From contig JAVJOW010000020.1 in the NCBI GenBank assembly GCA_040216555.1, positions 124,001-188,000 of the forward strand: a DNA stretch of 64,000 nucleotides, in the 5' to 3' direction. A model generated the notes under the pieces. The model saw only the letters and a list, made by a program, of their open reading frames with translations, was not told the origin of the DNA and made no database searches. Both the position numbers and the translations under genes were made by a program. Positions 35,871 to 45,180 of this stretch are shown one piece after another. Source of the DNA: Arenibacter sp040216555. Its GTDB lineage: Bacteria; Bacteroidota; Bacteroidia; Flavobacteriales; Flavobacteriaceae. Each line of letters begins with the position of its first letter. The first letter of the stretch is position 1.

Positions 35871-36347
35871 TTATTGCTTCTTCACAAAAAACGCCACAAT
35901 CGCCGAAGTAACGATTCCCATGGTCAATGCGCCAAAAAGACTTTGAATTATATAACTTTTCAAATTAAAATAACTCTCTGCAGCTTCTTGATCCATTTTC
36001 CCCGAATCTACCACAAAATTAGTAATATTTTTAAAATATTCGGGCGTAATTATAGTACTGGTGATATACTGTGTTAGCGGACTAATTACGGCAATGATCA
36101 CGCTTAAAATGATTCCGCTGATAAATCCCTGTTTCCAATTCATTTTTCCATTGTAATCCACTTTTCTTTTGTCCAACAAGGCCAATACATATACTGCTAT
36201 AGCTATGATGGCAAAAAAGTTGGTATAAATGGCGTGCTTTTCAATGAGTACATCGTGCCAGCCCATAGATTTCTCAAAGGCCATCCAAAGTAGGGTAGCC
36301 AATGCAAAAATAATGGCCCATTTAATTTCAATCCGGAACTTGCTCAT
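35871..36347 (-). CDS. DUF4199 domain membrane protein
   Basis: The 158-residue protein has four hydrophobic spans (about 8-25, 38-57, 72-92 and 132-153) and charged loops. The pattern IKWAIIFALATLLWMAFEKSMGWHD at the start and the GFISGIILSVIIAVISPLTQYI middle segment are typical of DUF4199, a small Bacteroidota integral membrane family of unknown function. It is encoded 3 nt after the enoyl-CoA hydratase gene in one transcript. Confidence 0.85.
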   Translation of the reverse strand: MSKFRIEIKWAIIFALATLLWMAFEKSMGWHDVLIEKHAIYTNFFAIIAIAVYVLALLDKRKVDYNGKMNWKQGFISGIILSVIIAVISPLTQYITSTIITPEYFKNITNFVVDSGKMDQEAAESYFNLKSYIIQSLFGALTMGIVTSAIVAFFVKKQ

Positions 36348-36350
36348 AAT

Positions 36351-37121
36351 CTACTTATTTTTGAATTTTTCCAATGCTTGCTTAGTTTCTTCAGAGATTG
36401 CCAAACGTCCGGTTATTTCTGCCCGGTTGGTCAATAAAGTGTCCCAATGTCCAGTCCCTTCCCAGAGCACTTTTTTCCATTCCTCCATAGCCTCAGGATT
36501 ATACGTGGCCAATTTTTCCGTAAAAATTTCCAATTCCTTATCCATTTCGTCATGTTTATCAAAGACCTTGGAAAACAGCCCCTTTTCCTGTGCCCAATAG
36601 GCATTTTTCCATTCGTTCGGGGAAAGCGACAGCTCCGATAGGGCGGCAACACCAATTTTTCGCTGTACTGCTGGTGCAATTACCAAGGGTGCGATGCCTA
36701 TGGTTAGTTCGGACAAGCGTATGGAAGCTGCCTCTACGGCAAATACATAATCGCAGGCAGCTATAATTCCTACCCCTCCGCCAACGGCCTTACCTTGCAC
36801 CCTGCCCACGATAAGCTTTTTGCAGGTCCGCATTGCATTGATAAGATGGGCAAACCCACTAAAAAATATTTTCCCCTTGGACAAGTTGTCCACTTCCAAA
36901 AGTTCATCAAAGGAGGCCCCCGCACAGAACGCCCTATCCCCTTCAGATTTTAATAGAATTACCGACACCTCTTCCGTATTGGATAATTCCCCCAATGTCT
37001 TTGTGAGCCTTTCCAATAGTTCCGATACAAATGAATTGCTGGCTGGATGTCCAAATTCTACTGTGGCCACACCATTGATGATGTTGGTATATAAACTTCC
37101 GTTAGATCGGCTAGTGCCCAT
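36351..37121 (-). CDS. Enoyl-CoA hydratase/isomerase family protein
   Basis: The 256-residue protein has the crotonase fold: FCAGASFDEL (about 64-73) with the oxyanion-hole segment, and the second motif VQGKAVGGGVGIIAACDYVFA (about 108-128) and IRLSELTIGIAP. The usual catalytic Glu pair is not certain by reading; the second position may be Glu in SELTIG. Members hydrate or isomerise acyl-CoAs in fatty-acid or amino-acid breakdown. The precise substrate is open. It lies at the head of a group with the DUF4199 gene. Confidence 0.87.
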   Translation of the reverse strand: MGTSRSNGSLYTNIINGVATVEFGHPASNSFVSELLERLTKTLGELSNTEEVSVILLKSEGDRAFCAGASFDELLEVDNLSKGKIFFSGFAHLINAMRTCKKLIVGRVQGKAVGGGVGIIAACDYVFAVEAASIRLSELTIGIAPLVIAPAVQRKIGVAALSELSLSPNEWKNAYWAQEKGLFSKVFDKHDEMDKELEIFTEKLATYNPEAMEEWKKVLWEGTGHWDTLLTNRAEITGRLAISEETKQALEKFKNK

Positions 37122-37204
37122 ATTATTATGGTTAGTGGTATTCTAATTAAATTTTCCTCCTACTCTGAATTTTTTACTAAAAACCAAAGTGCGGTATTTC
37201 AAAT

Positions 37205-38539
37205 TTAAACGTTTTGAAGTAGCGGACGAAACTTTCGCCTAAATTTCCATACCAAAGCCCCGCCCCTAATAAACATCCAAAGCGTAAAGGCAATCCATAT
37301 TCCATAGAGGCCCCATCCCAGGAATTTGCCAAGGAAGAGCATAGGAACAAAGCCTAGAAAAGTGGCCACCAACAATACATTCCTAAGGTATTTCATTTCT
37401 CCTAAACCTTTAAAAAGTCCGTCGAAAACAAATGCCACCATATTCATTGGAATCCCAAGTATAAGGATAAAAAATATGGAATAGAAGGCTTGCAAAACCG
37501 TTATGTCATTGGAAAATATCCGGCCTATGGGCCTGTAGAACAGGAAGCCCGCTGCTGCAAGGATCAAACTTATCACAAAACCATAGAGCATAATTTTTTT
37601 CGCTAATTCCCAAAGTCCGTCGTAATTCTTGGCCCCCAATAGTTTACCTCCCATAATATTCCCGGCGGCACCATAGCCATCAATAAAAAAGGCAGAAAAA
37701 AGCCAAAGATTAATAGCTATGGTATGTGCCCCGATATACTTATCCCCTAGGGCAGTTGCCTCCCTAACGGCCAAAATTAAGGCAATGTTCAAGGCCAGCG
37801 CCCTTACAAAAAGGTTTAGGCTCATAACCACCAACCTACCCAATTCCGGGTGTAGGGGGAATTTAAGTCTAAGGCTGATATTTGTTTTTGTAATCAGCAG
37901 CACAAACGCCATTACGGCCATTATACCTTGGGCAATTAAACTGGCCCAAGCCGCCCCTTCCAAATACATTGGGGAAATAATCCCTTCCACCCCATATACC
38001 AAAATAAAATCTAAAATTATATTCAAAACAGCTCCGGTTATGGCAATCAACATAGGATAAAAGGTATTCTGCAAACCTCTAAAAATTCCCATAACAGCAA
38101 ATACGAATAAGGTCAGGGGAAAACCCCATACCCGTATGGAATAGTAAGAAATACAGAGTTCCAGAATTTTGCCGGAAGCATTGAGCAAAACAAAAATTTC
38201 CTCCACTACAAAAACAGTGGAAAGGAGAATCACAATACTCAACAAAATATTTAGGAAAATAGCTTGTGCCGGGAGCGTTTGAACCCTTTCCAACTTCCCC
38301 GCACCCAAGTATTGCGAAATAATAGCCGAGATGGCGCTCCGTGTCTGTCCCAATATCCAAATTAACATGGACAAAAACGAACCCACTATTCCTGCGGCTG
38401 CCAAGGACTCCATGCCATCATGGGGAATATTGCCCACTATGGCCGTATCGGTTATAGATAGGATTGGTTCTGCTATGCCTGCAATAGTGGCGGGAATGGC
38501 AAGATTATTAATGGTTTTAAAATTAATTGGGTTCTTCAA
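37205..38539 (-). CDS. MATE family efflux transporter
   Basis: The 444-residue membrane protein has about twelve spans in two similar halves, as in MATE multidrug/Na+ or H+ antiporters of the DinF-like branch. Landmarks are the early SITDTAIVGNIPHDGMESLAAAGI (about 28-51), SQYLGAGKL (about 77), and in the second half GGKLLGAKNYDGLWELAKK. It exports cationic or metabolite substrates that cannot be identified here. The GNAT gene lies 11 nt before it on the same strand, suggesting co-transcription. Confidence 0.93.
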   Translation of the reverse strand: MKNPINFKTINNLAIPATIAGIAEPILSITDTAIVGNIPHDGMESLAAAGIVGSFLSMLIWILGQTRSAISAIISQYLGAGKLERVQTLPAQAIFLNILLSIVILLSTVFVVEEIFVLLNASGKILELCISYYSIRVWGFPLTLFVFAVMGIFRGLQNTFYPMLIAITGAVLNIILDFILVYGVEGIISPMYLEGAAWASLIAQGIMAVMAFVLLITKTNISLRLKFPLHPELGRLVVMSLNLFVRALALNIALILAVREATALGDKYIGAHTIAINLWLFSAFFIDGYGAAGNIMGGKLLGAKNYDGLWELAKKIMLYGFVISLILAAAGFLFYRPIGRIFSNDITVLQAFYSIFFILILGIPMNMVAFVFDGLFKGLGEMKYLRNVLLVATFLGFVPMLFLGKFLGWGLYGIWIAFTLWMFIRGGALVWKFRRKFRPLLQNV

Positions 38540-38550
38540 AAAAGAATATT

Positions 38551-39051
38551 TTATAAAATTAGTTCATAACAATGAAAGGGAAATTCACTTTGCTTAGGAA
38601 AATAGATATCCCCAACTGCTTGGTAACCGCGTGCCTGATAAAACTTATTATTGCGGCCATTTTTACTGAAAGTATCAAGCCTTACGGAAATAAAGCCGCT
38701 TTTTCGGGCATAATCCTCTGCAAAATCCATTAAATCCTGGGCATAGCCCTTCTTTTGTTGTTTAGGATGTACTGCCAAGCGGTGAATGTAAATATTGTTT
38801 ATATTAGGCGTTAACCAGTTAATGGGAATATACTCCCCATCCATAAGGGTGGATACGACGATTGTTCCAATTATTTCATCATTTTTCTCCAAAACATAAA
38901 GTTCCTTACGGGCTATATCCTTTTCAAAGGCTTCTTTTGAAGGATAATACTCGTTCCACTGATAAATGCCGTGGTCTATCATATTTTTTGCGCAGGCCTG
39001 TGTAATAATAAGAATATCCGGAATTTCCAATATCTTTGCTAGTCGAATCAT
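38551..39051 (-). CDS. GNAT family N-acetyltransferase
   Basis: The 166-residue protein shows the acetyl-CoA-binding motif A in IHRLAVHPKQQKKGYAQDLMDFAEDYARK (about 91-119), where Gln-x-x-Gly-x-Ala forms the pyrophosphate loop. A conserved C-terminal segment FYQARGYQAVG (about 137) is also present. The acceptor substrate is not predictable. It is encoded just upstream of the MATE gene. Divergent from it, 156 bp away, is a Usp gene. Confidence 0.92.
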   Translation of the reverse strand: MIRLAKILEIPDILIITQACAKNMIDHGIYQWNEYYPSKEAFEKDIARKELYVLEKNDEIIGTIVVSTLMDGEYIPINWLTPNINNIYIHRLAVHPKQQKKGYAQDLMDFAEDYARKSGFISVRLDTFSKNGRNNKFYQARGYQAVGDIYFPKQSEFPFHCYELIL

Positions 39052-39207
39052 GGACGGTTGAATTTAATTTGTAAATTTATGCTATTCATGAATAATCCTA
39101 TCAAAGAAAGGGAAGAACCCTTTAGTTGATAATAACCAAGATGTTTAACTGCGCCATGTCTGACCAACAAACAAGTATAGGCGTTAAAAACGATTAATAC
39201 TGAACCG

Positions 39208-40005
39208 ATGAAAAATATCCTTGTTCCTATTGGAACCTCTGAAAATGCCCATGAAACATTGCAATATGCGGTTGATTTTGCTACCGAATTTGACTCCAAC
39301 ATTTATGTAATGGAAGTATTTAGCGTTAGTTCCAGTGCCAGCAGTTTGGCCAATATCAAGGAAAAACTGGACGATCTTACCAAAGAACACATAAAAGGCG
39401 TCCTTGAAAAGGTAAATGCAAGAAATATCAACATTAAGATTGCCACCTATAACGGCGACATTGTTGATGGACTTAAAGATATTGATAAGGACCTTGGGAT
39501 TGATTTAATTATTTTGGCTCCTAGAAGTAATGACATACAGGAGGAATATTACCTAGGAAATACTTCGGGAAAAATTGTAAAACAAACCGATATTCCTACC
39601 CTTATTGTACCAAAAGGGACCGTTTTTAAACCGTTTAAAACAATTTTGACGGCCTTTAAATCCGGGGTATTAAAGCAGAAGAGTATTTTATACCCATTGG
39701 TTGAAATCAAGAAAAGATTTGATTCCAAGGTTAGTCTATTATTTGTAAAAACTCCTGGCTACACCAAGGAAGATCTTAAAATAAACATGTCTTTAATGGG
39801 GCTAAGTTCTGAACTTACCCAATCTGAAAATCCATCTACCTATTTGGGGGTACTTCAGCATTTTGAGGCCAAACATCCAGACTTATTATGTGTTTTTAGG
39901 AGAAAAAGAGGATTCTTTAAAAAACTATGGGAAAGGAACACTATTCTTAAATCGGAATTTTATGCCCCGGTACCTGTTTTAGTCCTTAGTGTAAAGAAAG
40001 ACTAA
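39208..40005 (+). CDS. Universal stress protein family (long form)
   Basis: The 265-residue protein opens with a typical Usp domain: KNILVPIGTSENAHETLQYAVDFA (about 2-25) and DLIILAPRSND plus the phosphate-loop-like GNTSGKIVKQTDIPTLIVPKGT (about 112-137). The second half is a degenerate copy. Usp proteins bind ATP or AMP and aid stress survival. This is one of three long Usp proteins in the window, all different in sequence. It is monocistronic and precedes the tRNA gene. Confidence 0.9.
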   Translation: MKNILVPIGTSENAHETLQYAVDFATEFDSNIYVMEVFSVSSSASSLANIKEKLDDLTKEHIKGVLEKVNARNINIKIATYNGDIVDGLKDIDKDLGIDLIILAPRSNDIQEEYYLGNTSGKIVKQTDIPTLIVPKGTVFKPFKTILTAFKSGVLKQKSILYPLVEIKKRFDSKVSLLFVKTPGYTKEDLKINMSLMGLSSELTQSENPSTYLGVLQHFEAKHPDLLCVFRRKRGFFKKLWERNTILKSEFYAPVPVLVLSVKKD

Positions 40006-40076
40006 GAAATTTGGAATTAGCTGTAATTGTACTTTGATTATGTTGGAAAAAGTATTTTCTTTGCGGCAGCCAAATA

Positions 40077-40152
<76 letters not shown>

Positions 40153-40165
40153 CCAGTAAATACAG

Positions 40166-40201
40166 AGCTTCAAGAGTATAAAACTCTTGAAGCTTTTTTT
40201 A
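40166..40201 (+). terminator. Terminator after tRNA-Ala
   Basis: AGCTTCAAGAGT-ataaa-ACTCTTGAAGCT is a perfect 12-bp stem followed by seven T, 14 nt after the tRNA. Confidence 0.9.
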
Positions 40202-40362
40202 TTTGCAAGTGAATTATAGATGAAAAAAAGGTCATCCTCAATCACGATATTTAGTTACTAATAACTATTTGATTTTATATACTTTAGAAGGTATTGCTTC
40301 GAAAATTACTAAATTGTATTTCGGAATTACAGCAATACATTTCATAAAATCAATTGTTCACA

Positions 40363-43077
40363 ATGAAAATTGGATATAAATTAATCTTCTTTATTTTACT
40401 ATCCCACCCCATTTTTTCCCAAGATAATAACAAGGATATAGATTTATCAGTTGCTGAAAAGATTTACCTTCAACTCCATTCCAATACCTATGCCACGGAC
40501 CAGGACATTTGGTTCAAGGCCATTGTCACCGGCACGGAAAACCTTATGCCATCAAACCTAAGTCGTCTGCTCTATGTAGATCTGATCGGACCCAATGAAC
40601 AAATTATAGCACATAGATTAGTGAAACTTACCCAAGGTATTGGCACGGGTTCTTTTGAACTCAACAAGGACATGCCAACAGGGCGCTATTTGATCCGCGC
40701 CTATACCCAATGGAACCGTAATTTCGGCGATGATTTCATGTTCAAGGCCTATGTGGACCTATATGCTCCAACTCAAAACAATGATAAGGCCCCTATTGAG
40801 GCACTGTCCGTAGTGGAAAAAGAGCATGGGCGTTGGAACTTAACAGGGCAGCTCTGGCCACAAAGGATGGGGAGTGAAAATGAACGGCAGGTCCAGGTGT
40901 ATCTGGACTGGGGCAAGGACAAGGACACAATCAAGGTCAATAGAAAAGGTCGGAATCTATTTCCATTGGATTACGAAATTCCGGAAAAATTAGACTGGAT
41001 TACCCTCACCTTGGAAACAGAACAAGCTCTTCGTCATACCAAGACAATAGTACTCAACCATCCCCCATTAGATCTGCAGTTCTTTCCGGAAGGTGGTGAA
41101 ATCATCCATGGGTTCCGCAACAAAATCGGTTTTAAGGCCGTAGGTTTGGATGGAAATGGAAAAGCGGTCCAAGGCAAGGTTTTGGATGCCAAAGGCCAAA
41201 AGGTAGCCTCTTTTAAGAGCAACCATTTGGGTATGGGATTTTTCTTTTTGGAGGCCGATAGTAGTTCCTCCTATAGTGCAAACATAGTTCATTCGGACAG
41301 CCTAGAAACCGAAATAACCTATCCCTTGCCCAAAGTAGTATCTAAGGGGAGCATCCTATCTGTGGGCAGGGACAAAGATAAGATCCGTATCCAAGTGGCA
41401 TCCAATTTTTTGAAAGACCGTGTATTTATAAAAGCTAGTTGTAGGGGAAGAGATTATTATTTAATGGAAGGACCCTTAAGGGAAGGTCGCTTGTATTACC
41501 AATTGCCGTCTAGCAAGTTGCCCGAAGGAATCATTGTCTTTACCCTCATGGACGAACAACGGATTCCATTAGCCGAACGCTTATACTTTAACGAATCCGA
41601 ACAGGACCGGTTGGATATTTCCCTGTCTACTGACAAAGAACATTATGGGCGGAAGGAATCCACCAAACTAGATATTGAGGTTTCTGGAAAGGGTTCGGCA
41701 CCAACGACCACCGATCTATCTATTATGGCAATAAACAAGGAACATTGGCATCAGGGGAAGGGAGAGACCATTCGCTCCTATTTTTTATTGACTTCCGAAC
41801 TAAAGGGAGAAGTGGAAGAACCCGACTTTTATTTCAGGCAAGACGTGCCAAACAGCTACAACGATCTGGATGCCCTATTGCTTACGCAAGGATGGCGACG
41901 TTACAAATATCCGGTAAAGCGACGAGGTGCGAAATTCTTTTGGCCCCAACCTGCACTTGCAGTCAAGGGTACAGTGCGCTCGGGCTTTCCGAAAAGTCAG
42001 CTTGTCAGCGATGCCGATATCTCCTTGGTCACCTTTGGCAAGGCACCTTCCTTTTATACACAGGAAACAGATAGTATGGGAAGGTTCCATTTTTTATTGG
42101 ACGATGCCTATGGCAAACGGATGAAGATATTGCTCAATAGCAAGGACCAAGAGGGCAAAAAAACCAACTACACCATTTTTATGGATACCCTGAATAGTCC
42201 AAAAGTGGAATATGAACCGATTATTTCTGTACAAAAGGTAAACCCCTTAGCACGAGCAGTGGTACGGGCCCAACAGGAGCGACAAAAAGTAGAGACGATA
42301 TTCGACTCCCTGTATGGCGTAACCCAATTGGACGAGGTAGTGGTCGAGGGTTACCGATTGACCCCGGAACGGCAAAAGGCCTATAAACAATTCGGGGAGC
42401 CTGACGTGGTCATAGAAGGGGACGTCCTACGTTCCAAAGAAAGGAAATGGTCCTATGGGCTATACAGTATCCTAATGTTTGAATATGGAGATCAGGTAAC
42501 AATTGAACAATTTTCCGATGGGTTTATGATGGCCAATATTAGAGGAGGCCGAGGTGAACCGACCTTACTAGTCGTGGATGGCAAATTACTCACTAAAGAG
42601 GAATATGAGTTTGTTCCCCATATGCCTCCCGGTATCGTGGAAAGTGTGGAGCTTATTAAATATGCTAAATTTTTTGTAAAACAGTATCTGACCGTTTTCC
42701 CCGAGACAGATCCCTTGGAAGCTCCTACTTTAGGCCATATTATTTCTGTCTATACCAAAGGAGGGGTAGGTATCCATGGTACCAATCGTCCTGCACCAGG
42801 CACACTCGAATCAACAATAGAGGTCTTCTCCCCTGTAAAGGAATTCTACGCCCCTAAATACGATAGACCGCTACCTGAAGATAGTCAAAAACCCGATCTA
42901 AGATCATTGATCCACTGGGCTCCAAGCATAAAGACCGATCAAAACGGAAAGTCATCAGTTAACTTTTACAATGGGGACATTGCAGGGGACTATATAATTG
43001 TTGTAGAAGCGATTTCCTCTGATGGGCGTATTGGGTACCTAGAAAAAAATTATTCTGTTGAAGAGGAAGACTACTAA
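40363..43077 (+). CDS. MG2-domain / TonB-dependent receptor plug-like surface protein
   Basis: The 904-residue protein starts at ATG 40363 (a TTG three codons earlier is also open) with a signal peptide ending FSQ. The N-terminal part resembles macroglobulin-like MG2 domains (KIYLQLHSNTYATDQDIWFK; MPTGRYLIRAYTQW). A later segment resembles a TonB-receptor plug (LDEVVVEGYRL, then ANIRGGRGEPTLLVVDGKLL, about 735-755), but no beta-barrel follows. The C-terminus has a second Ig-like stretch. The role is unknown; it is probably periplasmic or outer-membrane-associated. By eye it is richer in GC than its upstream neighbours. Confidence 0.82.
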   Translation: MKIGYKLIFFILLSHPIFSQDNNKDIDLSVAEKIYLQLHSNTYATDQDIWFKAIVTGTENLMPSNLSRLLYVDLIGPNEQIIAHRLVKLTQGIGTGSFELNKDMPTGRYLIRAYTQWNRNFGDDFMFKAYVDLYAPTQNNDKAPIEALSVVEKEHGRWNLTGQLWPQRMGSENERQVQVYLDWGKDKDTIKVNRKGRNLFPLDYEIPEKLDWITLTLETEQALRHTKTIVLNHPPLDLQFFPEGGEIIHGFRNKIGFKAVGLDGNGKAVQGKVLDAKGQKVASFKSNHLGMGFFFLEADSSSSYSANIVHSDSLETEITYPLPKVVSKGSILSVGRDKDKIRIQVASNFLKDRVFIKASCRGRDYYLMEGPLREGRLYYQLPSSKLPEGIIVFTLMDEQRIPLAERLYFNESEQDRLDISLSTDKEHYGRKESTKLDIEVSGKGSAPTTTDLSIMAINKEHWHQGKGETIRSYFLLTSELKGEVEEPDFYFRQDVPNSYNDLDALLLTQGWRRYKYPVKRRGAKFFWPQPALAVKGTVRSGFPKSQLVSDADISLVTFGKAPSFYTQETDSMGRFHFLLDDAYGKRMKILLNSKDQEGKKTNYTIFMDTLNSPKVEYEPIISVQKVNPLARAVVRAQQERQKVETIFDSLYGVTQLDEVVVEGYRLTPERQKAYKQFGEPDVVIEGDVLRSKERKWSYGLYSILMFEYGDQVTIEQFSDGFMMANIRGGRGEPTLLVVDGKLLTKEEYEFVPHMPPGIVESVELIKYAKFFVKQYLTVFPETDPLEAPTLGHIISVYTKGGVGIHGTNRPAPGTLESTIEVFSPVKEFYAPKYDRPLPEDSQKPDLRSLIHWAPSIKTDQNGKSSVNFYNGDIAGDYIIVVEAISSDGRIGYLEKNYSVEEEDY

Positions 43078-43276
43078 GTGAATTGAAATATTCCAACACC
43101 AAAATATACGTACCAGAAACCTACAACCCTCCCATCCCACCAAGTAAACTCCACTCCTGGACTTTCTGGGAAAAACTATGGAACAAAATAGGAAGATGGA
43201 AGAAACTAATCCCCAAGACAGGGTGTATTTACATAAATTTGGTATGGAAGCCTTCGATAGCACAATACCTAGGTTT

Positions 43277-43852
43277 TTACATCTTATTAACCATCTTTTC
43301 AAGAACCTCTATTATTTCCCTTGGGCCCATCCTTTCTGTATAATTGGCCTCAACATGTGCTGCTTCAATGATCTGGTTGGTATTGACTATGAAAGTAGCT
43401 GGAACTGGCAAGGTTTTTAAACCCCCGCCATTTAAAAGGGTCAAATCTCGACGCTGGTGATAATCCTCCCCTGGATCAAACTGAAGGTTATATACCTTTA
43501 TCACTTTCTGATCAACATCGCTAAGCACCTCAAATTCCAGTTCGTTTTTTTGAACAGCCGTTAGTGCATCATCAGGTTTTTGCGGACTAATAGCAATTAA
43601 AGAAGCACCTAAAGACTTTATTTGTTGCAAGTGATTCTGAATTTCCCGAAGATCCAAATTACAAATTGGGCACCACTCCCCTCTATAGAATTTTATGATC
43701 ACAATTCCGGATTTTAAAGTATCGGATAGTGTTATTTTTTTTCCTAATGCATTGGGCAGACTAAAATCTGGCGCCTTATCTCCTTCAGAAAGCCCTTTTA
43801 CTCCAGAAGCATTGGCGATAACCAACTTTTGAAAATCCTTCAGTTCACTCAT
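43277..43852 (-). CDS. Peroxiredoxin-like AhpC/TSA family protein
   Basis: The 191-residue protein has a thioredoxin fold with the peroxiredoxin-like active site Cys61-Pro-Ile-Cys64 in FYRGEWCPICNLDL. The APDFSLPNALGKKITLSD beginning (about 27-44) is typical. Members reduce hydroperoxides with thiols or act as thiol oxidoreductases. The end LPVPATFIVNTNQIIEA fits the peroxiredoxin-like group. It converges on the plug-domain gene across a 199-bp gap that holds only unsupported short frames. Confidence 0.9.
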   Translation of the reverse strand: MSELKDFQKLVIANASGVKGLSEGDKAPDFSLPNALGKKITLSDTLKSGIVIIKFYRGEWCPICNLDLREIQNHLQQIKSLGASLIAISPQKPDDALTAVQKNELEFEVLSDVDQKVIKVYNLQFDPGEDYHQRRDLTLLNGGGLKTLPVPATFIVNTNQIIEAAHVEANYTERMGPREIIEVLEKMVNKM

Positions 43853-43962
43853 AAGAAACTATTTAAACAGTGAAATTACAATAAACAGGATAAGCGGACA
43901 ACCAGAAATTTAATTTCCCTTCCGGAAAATTCGAGCCTGGAGTTCAAAAAAATGTCATTCAG

Positions 43963-43979
43963 AATGTCATTTTGACATT
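43963..43979. promoter_or_regulatory. Inverted repeat upstream of Hsp20
   Basis: AATGTCA-ttt-TGACATT is a perfect 7-bp inverted repeat in the 271-bp divergent region, with a further direct copy of AATGTCATT at 43951. It may bind a stress regulator. It does not match the HrcA CIRCE element. Confidence 0.35.
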
Positions 43980-44123
43980 TTAAAACTGGTATGTTGGGAT
44001 AAATCGACATAATTTTCTTAAAAAGATTTTAAAATTTTGCAGATCATTTTTGGGTTATGGATTTTGGCATTTTTTTTGTCCGAGATAGGCTGAATGTATT
44101 GTTTAACTTAAATCTTTATTATT

Positions 44124-44603
44124 ATGAGCACTTTAGCAAAAGTTTCGAACAATAGGGGTTTGACACAAACAAATCCCAATAGGTCAACAAACCTTCCCAT
44201 TTGGTCATTGATTGATGACTTTTTTAATGGCAATCTACCATCTGTCTTTTCCCAAAATTTTAATACCGGGATGAGCCTTCCGATGGTGAACATCAAGGAA
44301 ACAGCGGATGCCTATTTCGTTGAAATGGCAGTTCCAGGGCTAAAAAAATCCGATTTTCAAATAGACCTAGACAATCAGGTCCTATCCATTTCAACCGAAA
44401 CAGAGGAGGAAAAAGAGCAGAAGGAGGAAAACTACACCCGCAGGGAATTCGGGTATTCTTCTTTCAAAAGAACCTTTACATTGCCCGAAACTGTTGATGA
44501 TGGCAAGATCAAGGCCGAATATAACCAGGGCATTCTGAGCATCCACCTTCCAAAGAAGGAAGAGGCCAAGCAGAAACCGGCAAGAAGCATCAAGATTTCT
44601 TAA
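44124..44603 (+). CDS. Small heat shock protein, Hsp20/alpha-crystallin family
   Basis: The 159-residue chaperone has a variable N-terminus and an alpha-crystallin domain (about 55-145): VNIKETADAYFVEMAVPGLKK, then SISTETEEEKEQKEEN, then the YNQGILSIHLPKK motif near the end. The C-terminal Ile-x-Ile (SIKIS) anchors oligomers. It holds unfolded proteins under stress. A GC-rich hairpin follows the stop. Just downstream lies a decayed second hsp20 gene. Confidence 0.95.
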   Translation: MSTLAKVSNNRGLTQTNPNRSTNLPIWSLIDDFFNGNLPSVFSQNFNTGMSLPMVNIKETADAYFVEMAVPGLKKSDFQIDLDNQVLSISTETEEEKEQKEENYTRREFGYSSFKRTFTLPETVDDGKIKAEYNQGILSIHLPKKEEAKQKPARSIKIS

Positions 44604-44619
44604 ACTATTAGCTAGTGGA

Positions 44620-44647
44620 AAGGCGGGCCAAAGATGCGGCCCGCCTT
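44620..44647 (+). terminator. Hairpin after hsp20
   Basis: AAGGCGGGCC-aaagatgc-GGCCCGCCTT is a perfect 10-bp stem, 16 nt after the stop. The following CCCTATTTT is a weak T tract. Confidence 0.6.
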
Positions 44648-44680
44648 CCCTATTTTGTTGAACCTAAAACATTGGTGAAT

Positions 44681-45114
44681 ATGAAAGTATTTGGCAAAAA
44701 ATTGGGCAAGGCAATCAAGTTTCCCCCTTCTTGGACAATTTTGTGGACAGGCTATTGCAACACGATAAAAACAATAACGAAGAACCGGTCACGATACCCT
44801 CCACTAACATAATTGACGACGATCTTGTCTTTGAGCTTTCCGTGGCCTTGCCAGGATTGGAAAAAAAAGACGTGCGTATCGAAGTGGTCGATGATTAACT
44901 GACCATAACCGCACAGCTCACACACAAAAGTGAGGAAAAAGGCAGAAACTGAGTACGCCAAGAATTCGTTCATAATTCCTTTTATAGGGCGTTTGGGCTA
45001 CTGCATAAGGCGGATCCAGAAAAAGTAGTGGCAAAAATGAAAGACGGCCTATTGACCCTAAAAATAGGAAAGAAAAAAGGTCGCCAGACCCAGAGGGTCA
45101 TTCATGTAAATTAG
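44681..45114 (+). pseudogene. Decayed second hsp20 gene
   Basis: From ATG 44681 the frame begins MKVFGKKLGKAIK and then shifts by one base near the C run at 44723-44727. In the new frame the translation is clearly Hsp20: FLDNFVDRLLQ, DDDLVFELSVALPGLEKKDV, LTITAQL, VRQEFVHNSFYRAF, and ending KMKDGLLTLKIGKKK. Two in-frame stops interrupt it, TAA at 44896 and TGA at 44950, and the frame ends at TAG 45112. The parent was related to but distinct from the intact copy upstream. It is unlikely to yield a working chaperone. Confidence 0.9.
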
Positions 45115-45180
45115 AAAAAGGTTCAGTTAGCTAAATATGTAACCTAAAAAAACAAGAAGTACCCACTAGGCTAGGTCCTA

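Noticed and set aside
43083..43420. Two overlapping plus-strand frames (86 and 80 codons) between the plug-domain gene and the peroxiredoxin gene
   Set aside because: They run into the peroxiredoxin gene on the other strand, have no recognisable features, and no promoter or conserved motif supports either.
44615..44812. A 65-codon frame at the hsp20 pseudogene
   Set aside because: It starts in the terminator hairpin and ends after the frameshift; it is part of the broken hsp20 copy.
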